Positions 48,480-61,699 are shown, counted from the first letter of the stretch. The stretch: DNA of 64,000 nt from Juglans regia (GCF_001411555.2 NC_049909.1:19392623-19456622), one strand, 5' to 3'. Notes: generated from the letters alone by a model not told the origin. Translations and numbers: made by a program.

Positions 48480-49490
48480 ATTAGAAACTCTCTCTTCCCT
48501 TCATGTATCTTTTAGGAAATAATAACTAATGGGGCACCGTTGTTTTTCATTCCCTCATGATGTTAGCTCTATATAATCTTCGGCGTTCATTGCAGGCAAG
48601 AAACACTAGCATGACCATGCACGCGGTACTTTTATAACCTTATACTTCCGTGACATCATTTACAATGACAAAGAATAAGATTAAAGCTGCTAGCTAGCAG
48701 CCCAATTTTCGACTGCATGGATTCCATTAATTAATACCCATTATCGTATTAATTAATCTCCATGCAAAGCATGTTGTATGATGTATATATCTATATCAAA
48801 AAATTATTTTTACAAATTTAGGATCTATATATGTATAGATCAAGATTGAAACTTTGATTCATTGCTTTGCTTTCAAAAAAGTGATTACTTGTCTTGAACG
48901 TTCTACATATTTTTCTATCACCCGATGACCTGAATATAATTGAGCATGCATGTACGTAAATCTTCTTTTTCTTTTTCTTTTTTTCCTTTTCTGTTCTTCA
49001 AGCAATAAGACAGATAAACAGATTTCCACTTATAAGATCCCTACCTCGAATAAGTCTAATTGCTACCTATAAATGTAAAATGTAAGGCTTACGTTATTTG
49101 CAAATCTGCAGACATATAAACGTATCATTTATTGTACTAGAGCTTTCACGTCACTAGCAAGTTAATTAGTCTGTTATTGTGTCAATTTTCAAATTTGCAA
49201 ATAAATTTATTCTAAATATAATATTAATATAGCATTCACTAATGTGACAGGTATTGGTATATATTAATTCACTATTAAAAATCAGTAGTTGGACCGTTTG
49301 CCACATCAAAATTTATTTATTTAATTATAAAATAACTTTACAATCTGACGGACTACATTAATTAACATCAATTTATACATTTATTTTTATATAATTTTTT
49401 TATAGTTAAGATATTTCTCTTCACAACAATTAAGTTGTGCTTGGGCTCAAAGTTCGATCGGGCCCGGCTCAAGATGACCGCACCAAATTC
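48480..49490. other. intergenic DNA
   Basis: No gene recognised. A partial MITE-like tail lies at about 49230-49425. Confidence 0.5.
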
Positions 49491-49700
49491 CAATGACCCG
49501 CCCCACTGAAAGCCTGGAAATGGCTAGAAGCGCAAGAAATTGAAACAAATGACAATGATGACGGCGGATCGGAGGCTATGCGCACAGATGGCGGCGAGGT
49601 CGAGCTCAATAAGGTGGCCGGAGGACTGGATTATAATGACAGTCGTGGACAACACGTCAAGCCTGTTAAAAATGACTGGAGAAGGAGTGGGTTATTTTTA
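49491..49700 (+). other. GC-richer island with open frame, possible gene fragment
   Basis: Less AT-rich than the surroundings. One frame is open for about 65 codons from 49494, reading LEAQEIETNDNDDGGSEAMR and TDGGEVELNKVAGGL then NDWRRSGLF. Acidic and Gly-rich, no family recognised. It could be an exon remnant brought in by a transposon or chance. Confidence 0.2.
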
Positions 49701-50330
49701 AATGGTATTTTTTTAATTTATTTTAAAAATTATATATGCTTAAACTGTTTTTTTTTTTTTTTTTTTACCCGTATATTAATTAATTCTTTCGGTGGTGGTG
49801 GTGGAAGAAATTAATTAAGGGGATCTCAAACGAGCCAAAGCATGATTCCAACTAGAAAGTGCAGCAATAATTTTCACTTTTTTGTAGTTGGCCTGATTGA
49901 TAGTTAGTTCTTACGTACAGTACCAATTGCCGTCCTATTGCATGGCTCTATTAAATTATTAGTTCAGCGACTACTTGGACTTTTTAACCTAAGGTTGGTG
50001 GTACAAGTTGAAGTGACGTATTTTTTATTTTTAGAAAGTGGGACGGAATTTCAATTTTATTAATAATTAAAGTATTGGCCGAGTTTTTGTTATAAGAAAA
50101 AAAAATTATGAATAAAAAAGTAGTTGATAAATGTTATTCAAATGTCATTACACCATACATCATACATATATATAACATAATTTACTTTATAATATTCAAA
50201 TTTTAAAACTTAAATATTACGAATCAAATTATTCTATAGATAATACTGTCATGCATGTGGTGTAACAGCTTTTGAATAGAGTTATTGATGAAAGTGGTTA
50301 AGAGGATTGAAAAGAAATGAATATTTCTAA
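49701..50330. other. intergenic DNA
   Basis: Nothing recognised beyond poly-T at about 49746-49766 and a short GGT repeat. Confidence 0.5.
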
Positions 50331-50500
50331 AGAGTAATGCTATATATAATCGTGAAGTGTATAAACATCGTACAATCGTTTTAAAAAAAATAGAGTTTAT
50401 TATTAAAAAATTAATTTTTTATATGTAAATCTCGTATTTATTTACTTTTTTAAAAATAATTGTGCAGCACTTATAGACTCACAGTTGCAACTGATTTCTC
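50331..50500. repeat. short MITE (family B), copy 4
   Basis: AGAGTAATGCTATATATAAT at the left, TTGCAACTGATTTCTCATTT at the right, centre TTTATTATTAAAAAATTAAT. Same architecture as the copies at 7092, 8090 and 47543. Confidence 0.6.
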
Positions 50501-50909
50501 ATTTCTAAAACTAAGAGGGTAAGACAAACCAATCAGGTTGATGGGAATATCCGACCTAATTTTCTTCATATCACTTTATGATTATTCATAAAACGTGGAG
50601 CTTCGACAGTCAACCAAACATCAACAGCAACTATACATTATGATCATCATAATTCGCTTTACGCTTTTCGTAGAAATGAAGCAACAAAGAAATAATAGGT
50701 CAGATCAGGATATATAATTAACTTAACTCTCTTTCTGTCAAATTAATGATCTCTTTTTCACCAAAGATTTATAACGCCTCTTTGAAATCGATAGTAACGT
50801 CTACTTAATCCTATATATATATAATGTTAGTCCCTCAGTCCCCTCGAAGCATGATCTACTTTCTTGCATGTTCTTTCTAACCCATTATCCATTGAACTAG
50901 CTAACGGTA
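50501..50909 (+). promoter_or_regulatory. DIR4 upstream region
   Basis: TATATATATAA at about 50813-50823 lies some 90 bp before the ATG, a normal TATA position. It lacks the palindrome shared by DIR1-DIR3, so regulation may differ. Confidence 0.45.
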
Positions 50910-51482
50910 ATGGAGTCTAAAAATATTCCATTTTTAGCTCTCTTCCTCCTGATCTTTCTATTCGTTGTATCCAGTACTACCGCTGCACCCGCCGGGAAAA
51001 TCAAGGCTCGACTGCCTTGTAAAAGGTTGGTTTTCTATTTCCATGACATTCTTTTCAATGGCAGAAACTCGAAGAATGCAACTTCAGCGATTGTAGGAGC
51101 ACCAGCTTGGGCCAACAGGACTATAATGGCAGGACAGAACCATTTTGGTGACTTGGTTGTGTTCGACGACCCCATTACTTTGGACAACAATCTGCACTCA
51201 ACCCCAGTTGGTCGTGCCCAAGGGTTTTATCTTTACGACCAAAAGGATATTTTCACATCATGGCTTGGGTTCTCATTTGTTTTCAACTCTACACAGCATA
51301 AGGGGAGCATAAACTTTGCCGGAGCAGATCCGATAATGAACAAGACTAGGGATATTTCAGTGGTTGGTGGCACTGGTGATTTTTTCATGTCTAGAGGGAT
51401 AGCCACTTTGATGACTGATGCCTTTGAGGGTGAAGTTTATTTCCGGCTTCGTGTTGATATTAAGTTGTACGAGTGTTGGTGA
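50910..51482 (+). CDS. dirigent protein DIR4 (DIR-a type)
   Basis: 190 residues, single exon. Signal peptide residues 1-26 ([17 protein letters not shown]). Mature part: [104 protein letters not shown] and [15 protein letters not shown]. The [17 protein letters not shown] insertion and the C-terminus LYECW fit the DIR-a subfamily, whose studied members direct coniferyl-alcohol radicals to pinoresinol; which enantiomer cannot be told from sequence alone. Several N-glycosylation sequons. It is clearly more distant from DIR1-DIR3 than they are from one another and is not part of their recent duplication. No lesion. Confidence 0.95.
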   Translation: MESKNIPFLALFLLIFLFVVSSTTAAPAGKIKARLPCKRLVFYFHDILFNGRNSKNATSAIVGAPAWANRTIMAGQNHFGDLVVFDDPITLDNNLHSTPVGRAQGFYLYDQKDIFTSWLGFSFVFNSTQHKGSINFAGADPIMNKTRDISVVGGTGDFFMSRGIATLMTDAFEGEVYFRLRVDIKLYECW

Positions 51483-52389
51483 CAACATGATTTGATTGCG
51501 AGCCATGATGCATGCATGTGGCCGGTTCGATCTCTGCATTACTCATTCTCTAGTAGTTCCATTTCATCAATATCCTTTTTCATTGAAATCTGGATTTAAT
51601 TCTAAAGTAGTACTGATCAAGATCAATATCAGTTTCTATCCAATTTGGGTTAATTAATAACTCTTTTCATGATTTCCTAATCTTTTTGTATCATGAAATA
51701 GTTATCAATTATCATCGATATTGAATAACAGATTGTCTATTGATGTGTGATATTCTTATTGGTCTTTTAATGTTTTTTTTTTTTTTTTTTATTTGATCTT
51801 TTTATGTTTTTTGATTGAAGTTCTAAAGACGTTTCAGTCTTGTCCCTTCTATTAATATATTATATTAATGTTCCATCACTTTGAGAACGACATTTGGTAA
51901 TACAAAAGATTGGGCCTTCATTATGACCCATACAACTTTTGTTTATTATGGCCCAAAACTTCGCAAACATTAATTTTGTAATTGGGCCATGCCCGCTCTT
52001 AGAAAGCATGGGCCACTAACAAAAGCATGCTTTACAACTACTTAGGAATTAGGCTCTGCCTTCAAAAGTTGACTGATAGTAGACAGATCACTCCACTGAC
52101 GTCACTCTATTATTATTTAATATTTTATTATTATTTTTTACATATTTTTTACTAATTATTATTATTATTTACTACTATTCAAAATTTTATTAACTTTTTA
52201 CTACTTTTTTACCACTATTTACAGATTATTTGAGATCACTTCACTACCCAATCGTAGCCAAAACCATTTTCTCTCCTAGCTAACACATGTAATTCAAATT
52301 GAATCAAAACCTTTTAATTTTTTGTTCAAGAAATCTATTTATAATTTCACTTATTTACACATCCAATTCACAATTAACTAGAAACCTTA
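51483..52389. other. intergenic DNA after DIR4
   Basis: No gene. Poly-T at about 51773-51791, AT-rich simple sequence at about 52108-52220. Confidence 0.5.
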
Positions 52390-53442
52390 CACGTCAATTA
52401 GAATAAAAGCCATTAATTCGAACACAACATAATTAAAGTTTGATCCTCTCCACCAAGTTTTATATCAATATTTCTTAGATCCATAATATTTTTATTAAAT
52501 TTATTAAGATGCTTAGATAGAGGTGTACCTTCTTTCATTTTGAGTATACAATTGTTGCTTTAAATATAAATGGTGAGTGAGTCAGTGACTTCTTCATGTA
52601 CAAACCATTTAGCTTCTTCCAAAATCCAGTGGTTGTATCTTCATCATCAACTTCTCACAAACCTCCATATGAAAGAGATAATAAAATCGCACTACGTACC
52701 TTCTCTTCAAGTTTTGCTAGATCTTCCTTTGTTAACGTAGAAGACTCCTCTATCATCTTGTTATCCAAAATCTTTGCCAAATTTTGTTGTTACAACAAAG
52801 CACACATCTTGATGCGCCGTAGGTCAAAGACCATCAGACTTTTATACTTCAAAATTTGCAATAACCATCCCTCAAAAGAAAAGAACCTCCACAAACGCTT
52901 TGATACTAGTTTGTTGTGACAATTAGAGATTTTAAGATGGTCGAGAAGTAGAAAAGATAATAAGTAAATTTTACCAATCATACAATATATCAAGATTTAA
53001 AATGTTCGGCTTGAAGAATAGCCTACATCCATTAGCAGAGACAATCTCAAAAAAAATTCACTAATCAAAAAATAGGGTGCAAAAGAGTGGTAACAAATTA
53101 CTCAAATCCAAAGCCTCAATAGACCCAAGCCTCACAACAGAGAAAATACTCAATTGACTAACGTAATATCTGATCTTGATCAGCTCTCTTCTCACTTTTC
53201 TCTCCATTCTCAACTTTAAGATGCATGCTGATCTTATAGACGAGAGTTGCATTTTTTTTTTTATTTTAAATGAGAGTTGCATATTTTTGGAGGTGAGGAT
53301 AGAGTCTAGACAAAACATGACAAACTTTAGCAAATCAAGTCTTACACCTAGAAGCCATAGGTCTCTCTTTTTGATTGCATTTAATGCATGCAGAGAAAAA
53401 ATACTCTCTCTTTGAAATAGGAAGTGAGCCACTTTTCTAACA
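52390..53442 (-). mobile_element. copia remnant: gag fragment plus 5' LTR
   Basis: Minus strand. A putative LTR of about 530 bp (52912-53442) has plus-strand ends TGTTGTGAC and TTCTAACA. A primer-binding-like GTATCAAAGC (52908-52897) follows, then a decayed gag: LRRIKMCALL, EEKVRSAILLSLS, LNGLYMKKSLTHHLYLKQQL and LSKHLNKFNKNIMDLRNIDI (about 52860-52400), with several stops and frame changes. Pol and the other LTR are absent. Confidence 0.75.
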
Positions 53443-53449
53443 GTTTTTA

Positions 53450-53669
53450 GGACAGGTTTGAAGAATGAAATAAAAATTTTATGTTTTATTTTAATGTTTA
53501 AAATATTATGTTTTAATATTAATATTATATTAAAATTTTAAAAAATTGAATTAAGATTTAAAAAAATTAAATTATTTATTATATTTTATATAAAAATTTA
53601 AAAAATATATAATAATAAAATGAGATGAAATAAAAATTTTATACCTTTCTTTCACTTCCAAACCTGCCC
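53450..53669. mobile_element. PIF/Harbinger-like MITE, 220 bp
   Basis: TTA on both sides (53447-53449 and 53670-53672). Ends GGACAGGTTTGAA and TTCCAAACCTGCCC are inverted repeats. AT-rich interior related to the family A repeats. Confidence 0.75.
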
Positions 53670-54446
53670 TTAGTCTTCATTATTGTTTAGATTGGCTAAT
53701 TGATTGATACGTAATAGATTTGCTCCGTCCTGCTTGCCTCTCTCTGATATACAATGTTGGGACGTTAGATCCGACACCTTAAGAACAAGTTGAGGCCGGA
53801 CAAATTTATACTTTCAACCCATGACTTCCGTGATTTCTGTCTCTGGTGGTCTCGGTTTGTTTGATTGTTAAAACCATTCCAATTCATCTTAATTTATTTT
53901 AAATTAATTATTATTGGACTTATTATTTTTTAATTTTTTTCAAAAAAATTAAATTCATCTCAAACTATTTTATATATTTAAACACATATTTTAATATATT
54001 TACATTCAAACACAATTAACAAAATATTACTATTTATATATCAATTCATATCATTTCAATATCGAGGTTAACTGCACTAAACCATTCACACACCCGCAAA
54101 TGGTACAACATTTACATGTACACATCACATTGGCGCGTGCGCCTTGTTCTTCTAGTTTGCTTGCATTGATCATGATTGTCAGGTTTGGTTTCTTGTTATG
54201 TCTGTTGACTGACTGGAGATTTTTTTATTTTGAAACAGGATTTAAGGTGTCTTGACTCTTGACTACATGACCTGCAAACTGAATATAGAATCAACGCTTG
54301 TGATGGACTGTTGCTGTGCTTCATACAAATCACTTGCAAAGAAGGGAATGTTAAGTATCTACAGATATCCTTGCTTCCAATCATTCACCCGGTTGTATTA
54401 TGAAGTATCTACTGATATTTGGGTTTCTCACTCTTCACGGCTCTCA
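53670..54446. other. intergenic DNA with family A repeat
   Basis: Family A copy at about 53870-54085. 54240-54446 may contain further exons of the pseudogene that follows, but nothing could be assigned. Confidence 0.45.
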
Positions 54447-57400
54447 ACCAGCAGTTGCTCTTTCAGATATTGCCAGTGGCTGCAAATCCCTTCGTTAGGG
54501 GACCTGGGTGATATTAGCATAGGTTTTGCTTTGGTGGTTGCATGTAAAATCTTTAGGTCTTTTGTTGAATGTTACCAAAATTGATTTACTCGTTTGCATT
54601 CAAAACTTACCTCAACTCATCTCATCCCATCTCATTATTACAATTTTTTTAATTTTTCACACAAAATATAATAAATAATTCTACTTTTATTTTACTATTC
54701 ATAAACCATCTCAACTCATCTCTGAATCCAAAATCCAAACCACTCATTTCCATCTTAATAGGAATGGTGCACCTCCCACAATTACACTATCAATGCATTT
54801 CCATTGCAGGCATTCTTGCTGATCTTTTTTTGGGAACTGGGAGACAAGACCTTTTTTTATTGTGGAAAGAGGGAATTGATCAATAATTTTAATGTTCTGT
54901 GCAGGCACTTCTAGCAGCTAGGAACTCTGCTGCTGTTGTTTTTTTTTTTTGGGACTTTTGGTGCCCTTTCGTATGTTATTCTGTTTATTCAGGGTGATTT
55001 AGATGCCCTTTGCAATGTTAGCTTTTTGCTCTTTCTTACTTATCAAAGACTAAAAAGACTTTTTGCTGTTTCTTGTTTGTGCCAATGAGTTATTTCTCAA
55101 ATGGCACTTCCTCCCACCATAAGAATAGGGTGGAGGGTGAGGCATTGATTTTGAAATATTTGTGCTGTTAGTTTTTCAAATGGCTAAATAATTTAATCAT
55201 GATTTGTAGAGATGCACAGCAGTCCTAATCTCATTGAATGAAGCAGTGTTATATTTTTATGAATAAAAAAAGTCATCTTAAATTTGCATCTTCATGATAT
55301 CTTATCAAATTGACAAATTGTCGCACCATCAAGGACTGGTTATTGTACATTTTCCTTCTTCAAAATCATAGAGATTTCTGTTTACTTGGGCAGGGCAATG
55401 ACCATCATATCTGTTGTTCTTGGACGAACTTTCCACTATGTTGATGAAATCCTACTATTCAGGACTTTTCTTGAAATTTTCATCCAATTCTGTTGCAGAG
55501 AAATGACCATTATATCCGTTGTTCTTGGGCGACCCTTTTCAGTAAATGTGTATAAAATGCAGGCAGTCATCCTGAAAATAGCTTTCTAAGCTAGAAATGT
55601 ATCTTTTAATAATTTGGAAGATTTGTGTCTGGAAATTGGTTGGAAAGTATGATCCGTAGCATAATTTACTCAAATCTGCCAGATATGACCTTTAGTTGAA
55701 AATGATCCTTTTAAGTTGTTAGATGTGGCACTAATATGGTCTGTTGATCACAGGTTTGGTGAGACTGATTTGCCTGTTGATGAGATTGCTGCAGTTTTCC
55801 TCTTGGTAAGTTTCCTTTTTTTCCTCGTTTTATGTTTAGCTGGAAAGAAAGAATTGTGCGACATGTTCATAAACAAGCATCTATATCACATTGGCAATGT
55901 AGCAACCATTAGAATTCTAGAAAACATATTGGCAGATGAAGTAAGCTGTGCCGGTGTGCTTCTTGTCATTGATATAGGTGTATTTTGGGGTTTCAACCCT
56001 GTTTGATGTCACCTTAAGTGGCAGTCCAGAAGCAGAAGATGAACAGGAGGTAAATAATAGGTTAGTGGAGACCATTTTCCTTGGCCATAATATGCAGTGA
56101 ACTTGATCAAAATAGGATGAAATACATAATAAAACGTTTGAAATTTGATTAAGCAGAAAATACAACTTTAACAATGTCTATATTTTCTGTAGTTTGGTTT
56201 TTCTTGTCTTATGCTGCAGCATCTTCCCCTCTTGGAGTCAATGGGGGAGCACTAGCTAGTCATGGCGTTGCCACTTTGGTAATTTTCTATTTCTTTATAT
56301 GAATACAAAGCTTCGGAGGCATAATCATGATTTAGCACTCAGTATTAGTGCAAGTCAATTACAAATTAGAAGTTAGCTATAACTTTGCAATGCCTATTGA
56401 ACTTCAAATTGTATTCTGTATGGAATATGGAATATTCTCTTATTAATAGCCATTGTTCAATGTATATGACATAAAAGCCTGTCTCCATGGGCGGTCTGGA
56501 ATTAATAGACAACTTCAATTGTTTCCAATTTCTGTCCTTTTCTAGATTAGATCAGCTCTTCCCCCTTTCTTTTGCACCTGTTGATGCATGTGGGCCTATT
56601 GCATTTGACAAATTCTTATCTCATGCAGCTTGCAGTTTTGGGTGGTTCTATTCTCGGAATATTTTTGTCAGATAAGGGTTAGTTTTTAGCTTTCAATCTT
56701 CATTAGCTCTTACAAACTCCCTGTGATATCGTTCGTGAGAAGCATAGACACCAAGTTAAATTCCATGAGCCTTCTCCTAACTTGAGATTGAAGAAATTCA
56801 AAAGGTCTAACTCATCTCATAAAACCGATTCTATAAGAGAATATTGTTTATTCCTTATAAACATGTTCAAGACCTAGTTCACAGACAATGTGAGATTATT
56901 CATCAATAAAGACTAGTAAGACATCATCAAGAAATCCTAAAAACTTTTACAAAACTATCCACATGCTTATATCCATAATTTATTCTGTTGGAAACACATT
57001 AATATCATCGTACAGAATCTAGCCAGTAGATCACTTCTTTATTAGAAAACCACCCAACCGATTAGCCTAAGGAATCAGGCATCGGAATTCTTCTTTTGTT
57101 GAGAGGCTTGTAGTCCAACGATGCAACTATCAAATTTTTATGTATCAGCCACAAATGAGTCAACTATATCACGAGTACATGTGCGTGCCTTAAAGAGACC
57201 CATATGGTGGAACAATATGCTTGTACAATCAGACAAGTTCTTTCCCCCCAGAGACTTTCCTAGTTGCATCTGCTAACATGCATGAAACATTTTCCACAGT
57301 TTGGACCCCACTGCTTACTTCAACTGCAACTATTATATCTTAATGGTGGAAGCATTATACTTGTTTTAGAAATTATTTATACACTAAGGAAGTGCTTTTC

Positions 57401-57503
57401 TTTGTATGCAATAAGGAAATTAACAGAGTCCTCTGTTCCTTCTTGCAGGTCATTGCATACATTGGAGGTGTTCTTAGTAACATTGATTGAGGTAGTAAGC
57501 TAG
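54447..57503 (+). pseudogene. GDT1/PAM71-like chloroplast transporter pseudogene
   Basis: Exon pieces in correct order: 54447-54552 (QPAVALSDIASG, frame change, LQIPSLGDLGDISIGFA), 54810-54861 (AFLLIFFWELGDKTFF), 54905-54970 (ALLAARNSAAVVF), 55394-55462 (AMTIISVVLGRTFHYVDEIL), 55754-55805 (FGETDLPVDEIAAVFLL), 55978-56049 (VYFGVSTLFDVTLSGSPEAE), 56217-56279 (SSPLGVNGGALASHGVATL), 56629-56676 (LAVLGGSILGIFLSDK) and 57449-57503 (VIAYIGGVL, then VTLIEVVS and stop). UPF0016/GDT1 proteins carry two ExGD(K/R) motifs; PAM71-type members move Mn/Ca/H+ at chloroplast membranes. The first motif (ELGDK) is present, but the exon with the second (EWGDKSFF) is gone. Other lesions: poly-T expansions, a lost donor after exon 55394-55462, a partial exon duplication at 55498-55545 and a deletion near the C-terminus. 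The transit-peptide part was not found. Confidence 0.88.
54596..54748. repeat. family A repeat inside the GDT1-like pseudogene intron
   Basis: CTCATCTCATCCCATCTCAT, TCACACAAAATATAATAAAT and TATTCATAAACCATCTCAAC, the family signatures. It lies between two exon pieces. Confidence 0.65.
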
Positions 57504-57670
57504 AATTTAGGAAAGAAAGGGAAAAGAAAAAAAGAAAAAAGTTCCCACATTTTCTACTTGATCAGGGGTTAAAATCTGTATGACTCATAGAACATAAATT
57601 CACTCCATGCCCATCATGCAAGAACTGTTGTAGCAGTGATAATTATATTTTTCTTTATCAGAGTAAACCA

Positions 57671-57775
57671 ATTTTTTTTTAGAGGGGAGTTTCGAACTCC
57701 AAACCTCCATTTTGAAGGCTGGGGATTATGTTATGCTAACCAGGCCACAAGCCTTTAGCCATAGTAACCCAGTTT
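57671..57775 (-). mobile_element. tRNA-type SINE, copy 1
   Basis: On the minus strand, TTGTGGCCTGGTTAGCATAA (A-box-like) is followed about 50 bp later by GGAGTTCGAAACTCC (B box GTTCGAAAC), then an A-rich tail. This is the tRNA-derived head of a SINE. A related copy lies at 62795-62878. Confidence 0.65.
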
Positions 57776-59507
57776 GATAGTTGCTCCCTTCTTCATGTAT
57801 TGTTGAAGCAAAGTTCAAGAATTCTATGGCTTTGTTGGCTCTTTCTGGTTTCACAAAATGGAGCTTAGGTTATTATATGCTCATTGGCTCAAAGTCAGAA
57901 ACTCTCAGCCATTTTTTTTTAGAGTAAAATACAAGCCCAGAGACAAAATGATTCAGTGCTGCCCCCATTTTCATTTCATGTAGTAGGATTTCTATTTGTT
58001 TTTTTTTTTTTTTTCGTTTTTGTTTTAATGTCAATGCAGGTCTTACAGAAAGGAGAAAGGACTTTGTATTGTTCTTCTCTTTTGTATGGTGTGGGGAAGA
58101 GTGCGTTCTGAAGATAGAAGATATGGCAAGACTTAGCCGACGTGGCACTCCCTCCCCCATCCATGTGACCTTTCACAAAGAATCAAAAAGTCCAAAAAGG
58201 AGGCAGACAAATCCCACTCTACAACCTCCGAACTTTTTTGTTTTTTTTTTTTTCTTTTCCATTCGCTTTGGCTTCGTACAAGCTTACTTTTCCACTAACT
58301 TTTCCATGAGATTCTTTAAAAAAAATATAATAATAATATAACTATAAATAAATTATATAAAAATTTATATGATATATTAAATTTATTTTATATAAAAATA
58401 ATTTTATAATTTAATATATTACAACAAATTCTATCATATAAATTTATTTTTAAAAGATATTTTCATGCCTAAAATATTTCTCTAAAGAAAAATCGAGTAC
58501 AATATTAGTATTAGAACGTGTAATTTTTATATATTTCTTTAAAAAAAATTAAGTAAATCTAATACTATATAAAAAATTGTATTTTTAAAGGAAAATACTT
58601 TTGTTAAAAAAGAGTTATATAAAAATAAATCATAATTTGATGTGATTTGATGTAGTAAATTAAATTATAAAATAAATCTAATAAATTTTAAAAAGTTATA
58701 TTAATTTATAAATTTATTTTTATGTAATTTTTTTGTGTCTATAGAATTGTTTTTTTTTATAAAATAGACTCCATTTTTCTTTTTAAATGAGTGATCGGAC
58801 TTGCAGATAAAAAAGAATATGCCAGGAGGGGGAAAAAACACAACTGCATAAAAAGATTATGGTAACATAAATACCATATTCCCGGGTCCCACGAAAAAAT
58901 GGAGAAATAAATATTCTGGGAGAAACGAGGTAGGCAAAAGATCGGATTTGGTGAGACAGAGGTCACGTGCTGGAGCTGAACGGGGAGTGTCCAAACACAA
59001 CACAGACAACCACGTAATCGTACCAATAAATATATAACAATAATAATAATAATAATAATTATAATAATAGTGTTGATGCCGTTAGCTTTTAGGGATTGGT
59101 TGTCAGGCGAATGATTTGTTCGTGAAACATAACAGGAGGAACCATGGAACCGAATATTAAGTGGCATATTCCAAAGTCTATCTTAGGAACTAGGGAAGTC
59201 CCCAAGGCCAAAAGGAAATCAATAGATATAGGAATATAATATAATTATCAATTTATTATAAGGCATGTTAAGAGAAAAATCTACCCATTTCTAATTATAG
59301 TAAGATAAATAATTAGAATTTACCATAACATTTTACTGTTGTTGTGAGTCTCTTAAACAAATAGTTTATTAATTGTAAGGCTTATTTATGTGTTTTTTTT
59401 CCTAAATATTAAATTTTTAGAAAAATAATAATAAATCTACACTTTTTAACCTTTGATGAAAAATCAATTGATTATAAATAAAAAATAGACGCTCGGAGGT
59501 TCAGCCT
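57776..59507. other. intergenic DNA
   Basis: No supported gene. A-rich/T-rich tracts at about 57998-58015 and 58239-58252, MITE-like palindromic AT-rich stretches at about 58340-58465 and 58616-58735, and a (TAA)n run at about 59037-59060. Confidence 0.5.
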
Positions 59508-59848
59508 TAGACCTCGTTTGGATGTTGAGATAAAATGAGATGATAAATCTATAAATAGTAATAAAATAATTTATGAATAATAATATAATGATTTTATTTA
59601 AGATGTTTTATGAGATTTTAAAAAACGAGAGATAAAAATTTGAATAAAAATATTATTATAATATTATTTATATTTTAATATTGAAAATGTTGAATTATTT
59701 TTTTGTGTTTTGTTTATAAGTTTATAAACGTTATAATAATTATATGAAAAAATTTAAAAATTAAAATAAAAAATATTTATATTTAAGTGATGTTAAGATG
59801 TTGAGATGAGATGGATTTAGACTATCTCAACACCCAAACGGGCCCTAA
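59508..59848. mobile_element. family A element with both ends visible (about 340 bp)
   Basis: Left end ACCTCGTTTGGATGTTGAGA, right end TCTCAACACCCAAACGGGCC, inverted repeats of about 20 bp. TA lies on both sides. AT-rich interior without coding. This copy defines the termini of the dispersed family. Confidence 0.7.
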
Positions 59849-61699
59849 GTCATAAAATTTAGAACTCATTTATTTTCATAATCATTTTCATCTCATTTCA
59901 TCTTATCTTATCTAATTATTATAATTTTTTTAAATTTTTATACGAAATAAAATAAATAATTATATTTTTTAAAATTTTAAAATAAAAATAATATTAAAAA
60001 ATATATTCTAATAATATATTTTTTAATTTTTAATTTAATTTATATTATCTTATTTTATCTGTAAAAACAAACTATAATTTAAAGGGTTAATATGAAAATG
60101 TTAAGGGAATCAATTATATAACATCCATTTTAAAGATCTTTGACTTTTCAAAATGTTGGAAAATCAATGATGCGATTGATCTCCCATGAGCACCATTCTT
60201 TTGTAGCCTTTTTTTTTCACCATCTATGAACAGAAACTTTGGAAAATGACTTACAGATTTCTTTTTATTTTTGTAATTTTTATGCTTTTGGAAGCACTGA
60301 GAGCAATGACAAGACGTTGCCAACTATATAAATAAAAATATCGTGTTGTAGTTGACATGCAGGAAGGAGTCGCATGGACGTTACAAGTACCACTCGAGTT
60401 TGCATCTACCATGCAACCCTTAAATTGAATGATAATTCGAAACTTTGATAATATTTTTAAATTCAAATCAACTATCTAATAAATACAAAATTATTATATT
60501 TATAAGTCGATATATAGGATATACCTCCATTCTACTTAAGTAACAACTTTTCATTTTAAAATTTTCAAACATAATTTAAATATAAAATATTTTTTAATTT
60601 TTAATTTTCAACATTTTCTTCTAATCATTATTCAAACATAAAAATCAATACATGTTTTATAAACTTAAAACAAAATTTAAAAATAAATACAACTTTTACC
60701 AACTTCAAATAAAAAATAATATTAAAAAAATTATGTTGTTCAAACAACTTTTTAAGTTTATAATATTTTTATCCAAAATTTTCTCTTTCATTTTCAAAAA
60801 CTCAATCAAACATTTTCACTAAAATTATTTTATTGCTCTTCACAAAATTATAAGATACTTCAAATGTCAAAACATGCCCTTAATTTTTAAACTTCTGGAT
60901 TTTGGTAAGTAGATTGTACTATAAAAATAATCCTATAAACTCTATGGGTTTTTGTAAATAGAGAGTAAATTTTTCATTTTAAAGTTTTTAATTTTCAATT
61001 ATACCGACTAAGAGCATTTGGCAATGGTTAAATCTAAATTTTGACTAAAACTTGAAGTTTGGCTAAAATCAAAATCTTTGAAGAGGTATTTAAAGGTCAA
61101 AATAATAACATAATAATATATATTTTAAATTTTTTTTATATTTTATAAATAGACTCTATATATTAATTAATAATTTAATTTTTAATATCTAAACAAATTA
61201 TTTAACATGTAGAAAAAAAGAAGAGAAATAGAAAAAAGAGAGAGAAGAGACTTGTGAGCAATGTGAATACTTTTTAATAAAATATTCTTTTAATTGGTTA
61301 ACATTAACTCACTAAATACAATTTTGATTTTTCATTTACGGTAAACATTTATATTTTTTTTAAATGTGTGAACTGCCACAATGTTTGTATTTATCCGACA
61401 CCTTAAACAGAACAAAATAATAAAATACAATCTCCACTGTCTAGCGCGAAAATAGGCACGTTACAACCAGAGAAATTTCCCAATCGAATTACAAATATTG
61501 CGTTTAAACATAATATTTAGTAGTATTTTATTTATTTACATTTTCCCTTGTCCTAACTATTTGTTATTGCAATTATAAAATTTGTAATGTATTATATTAT
61601 TTTATAAACAAATTTATGCGAATAATAACTCTTTTGTCGACAAACCGTGGTTTAGATATTTATAAATTTATCGTGAAGAGTAAACCCATGGTCCGGTCT
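59849..61699. other. AT-rich intergenic DNA
   Basis: Another family A copy at about 59868-60075 and a MITE-like unit at about 61012-61335 (GAGCATTTGGCAATGG start). No gene seen. Confidence 0.5.

Noticed and set aside
58757..59167. 136-codon minus-strand frame with an Ile run
   Set aside because: The Ile run is a (TAA)n microsatellite in antisense; no family similarity and no splice context.
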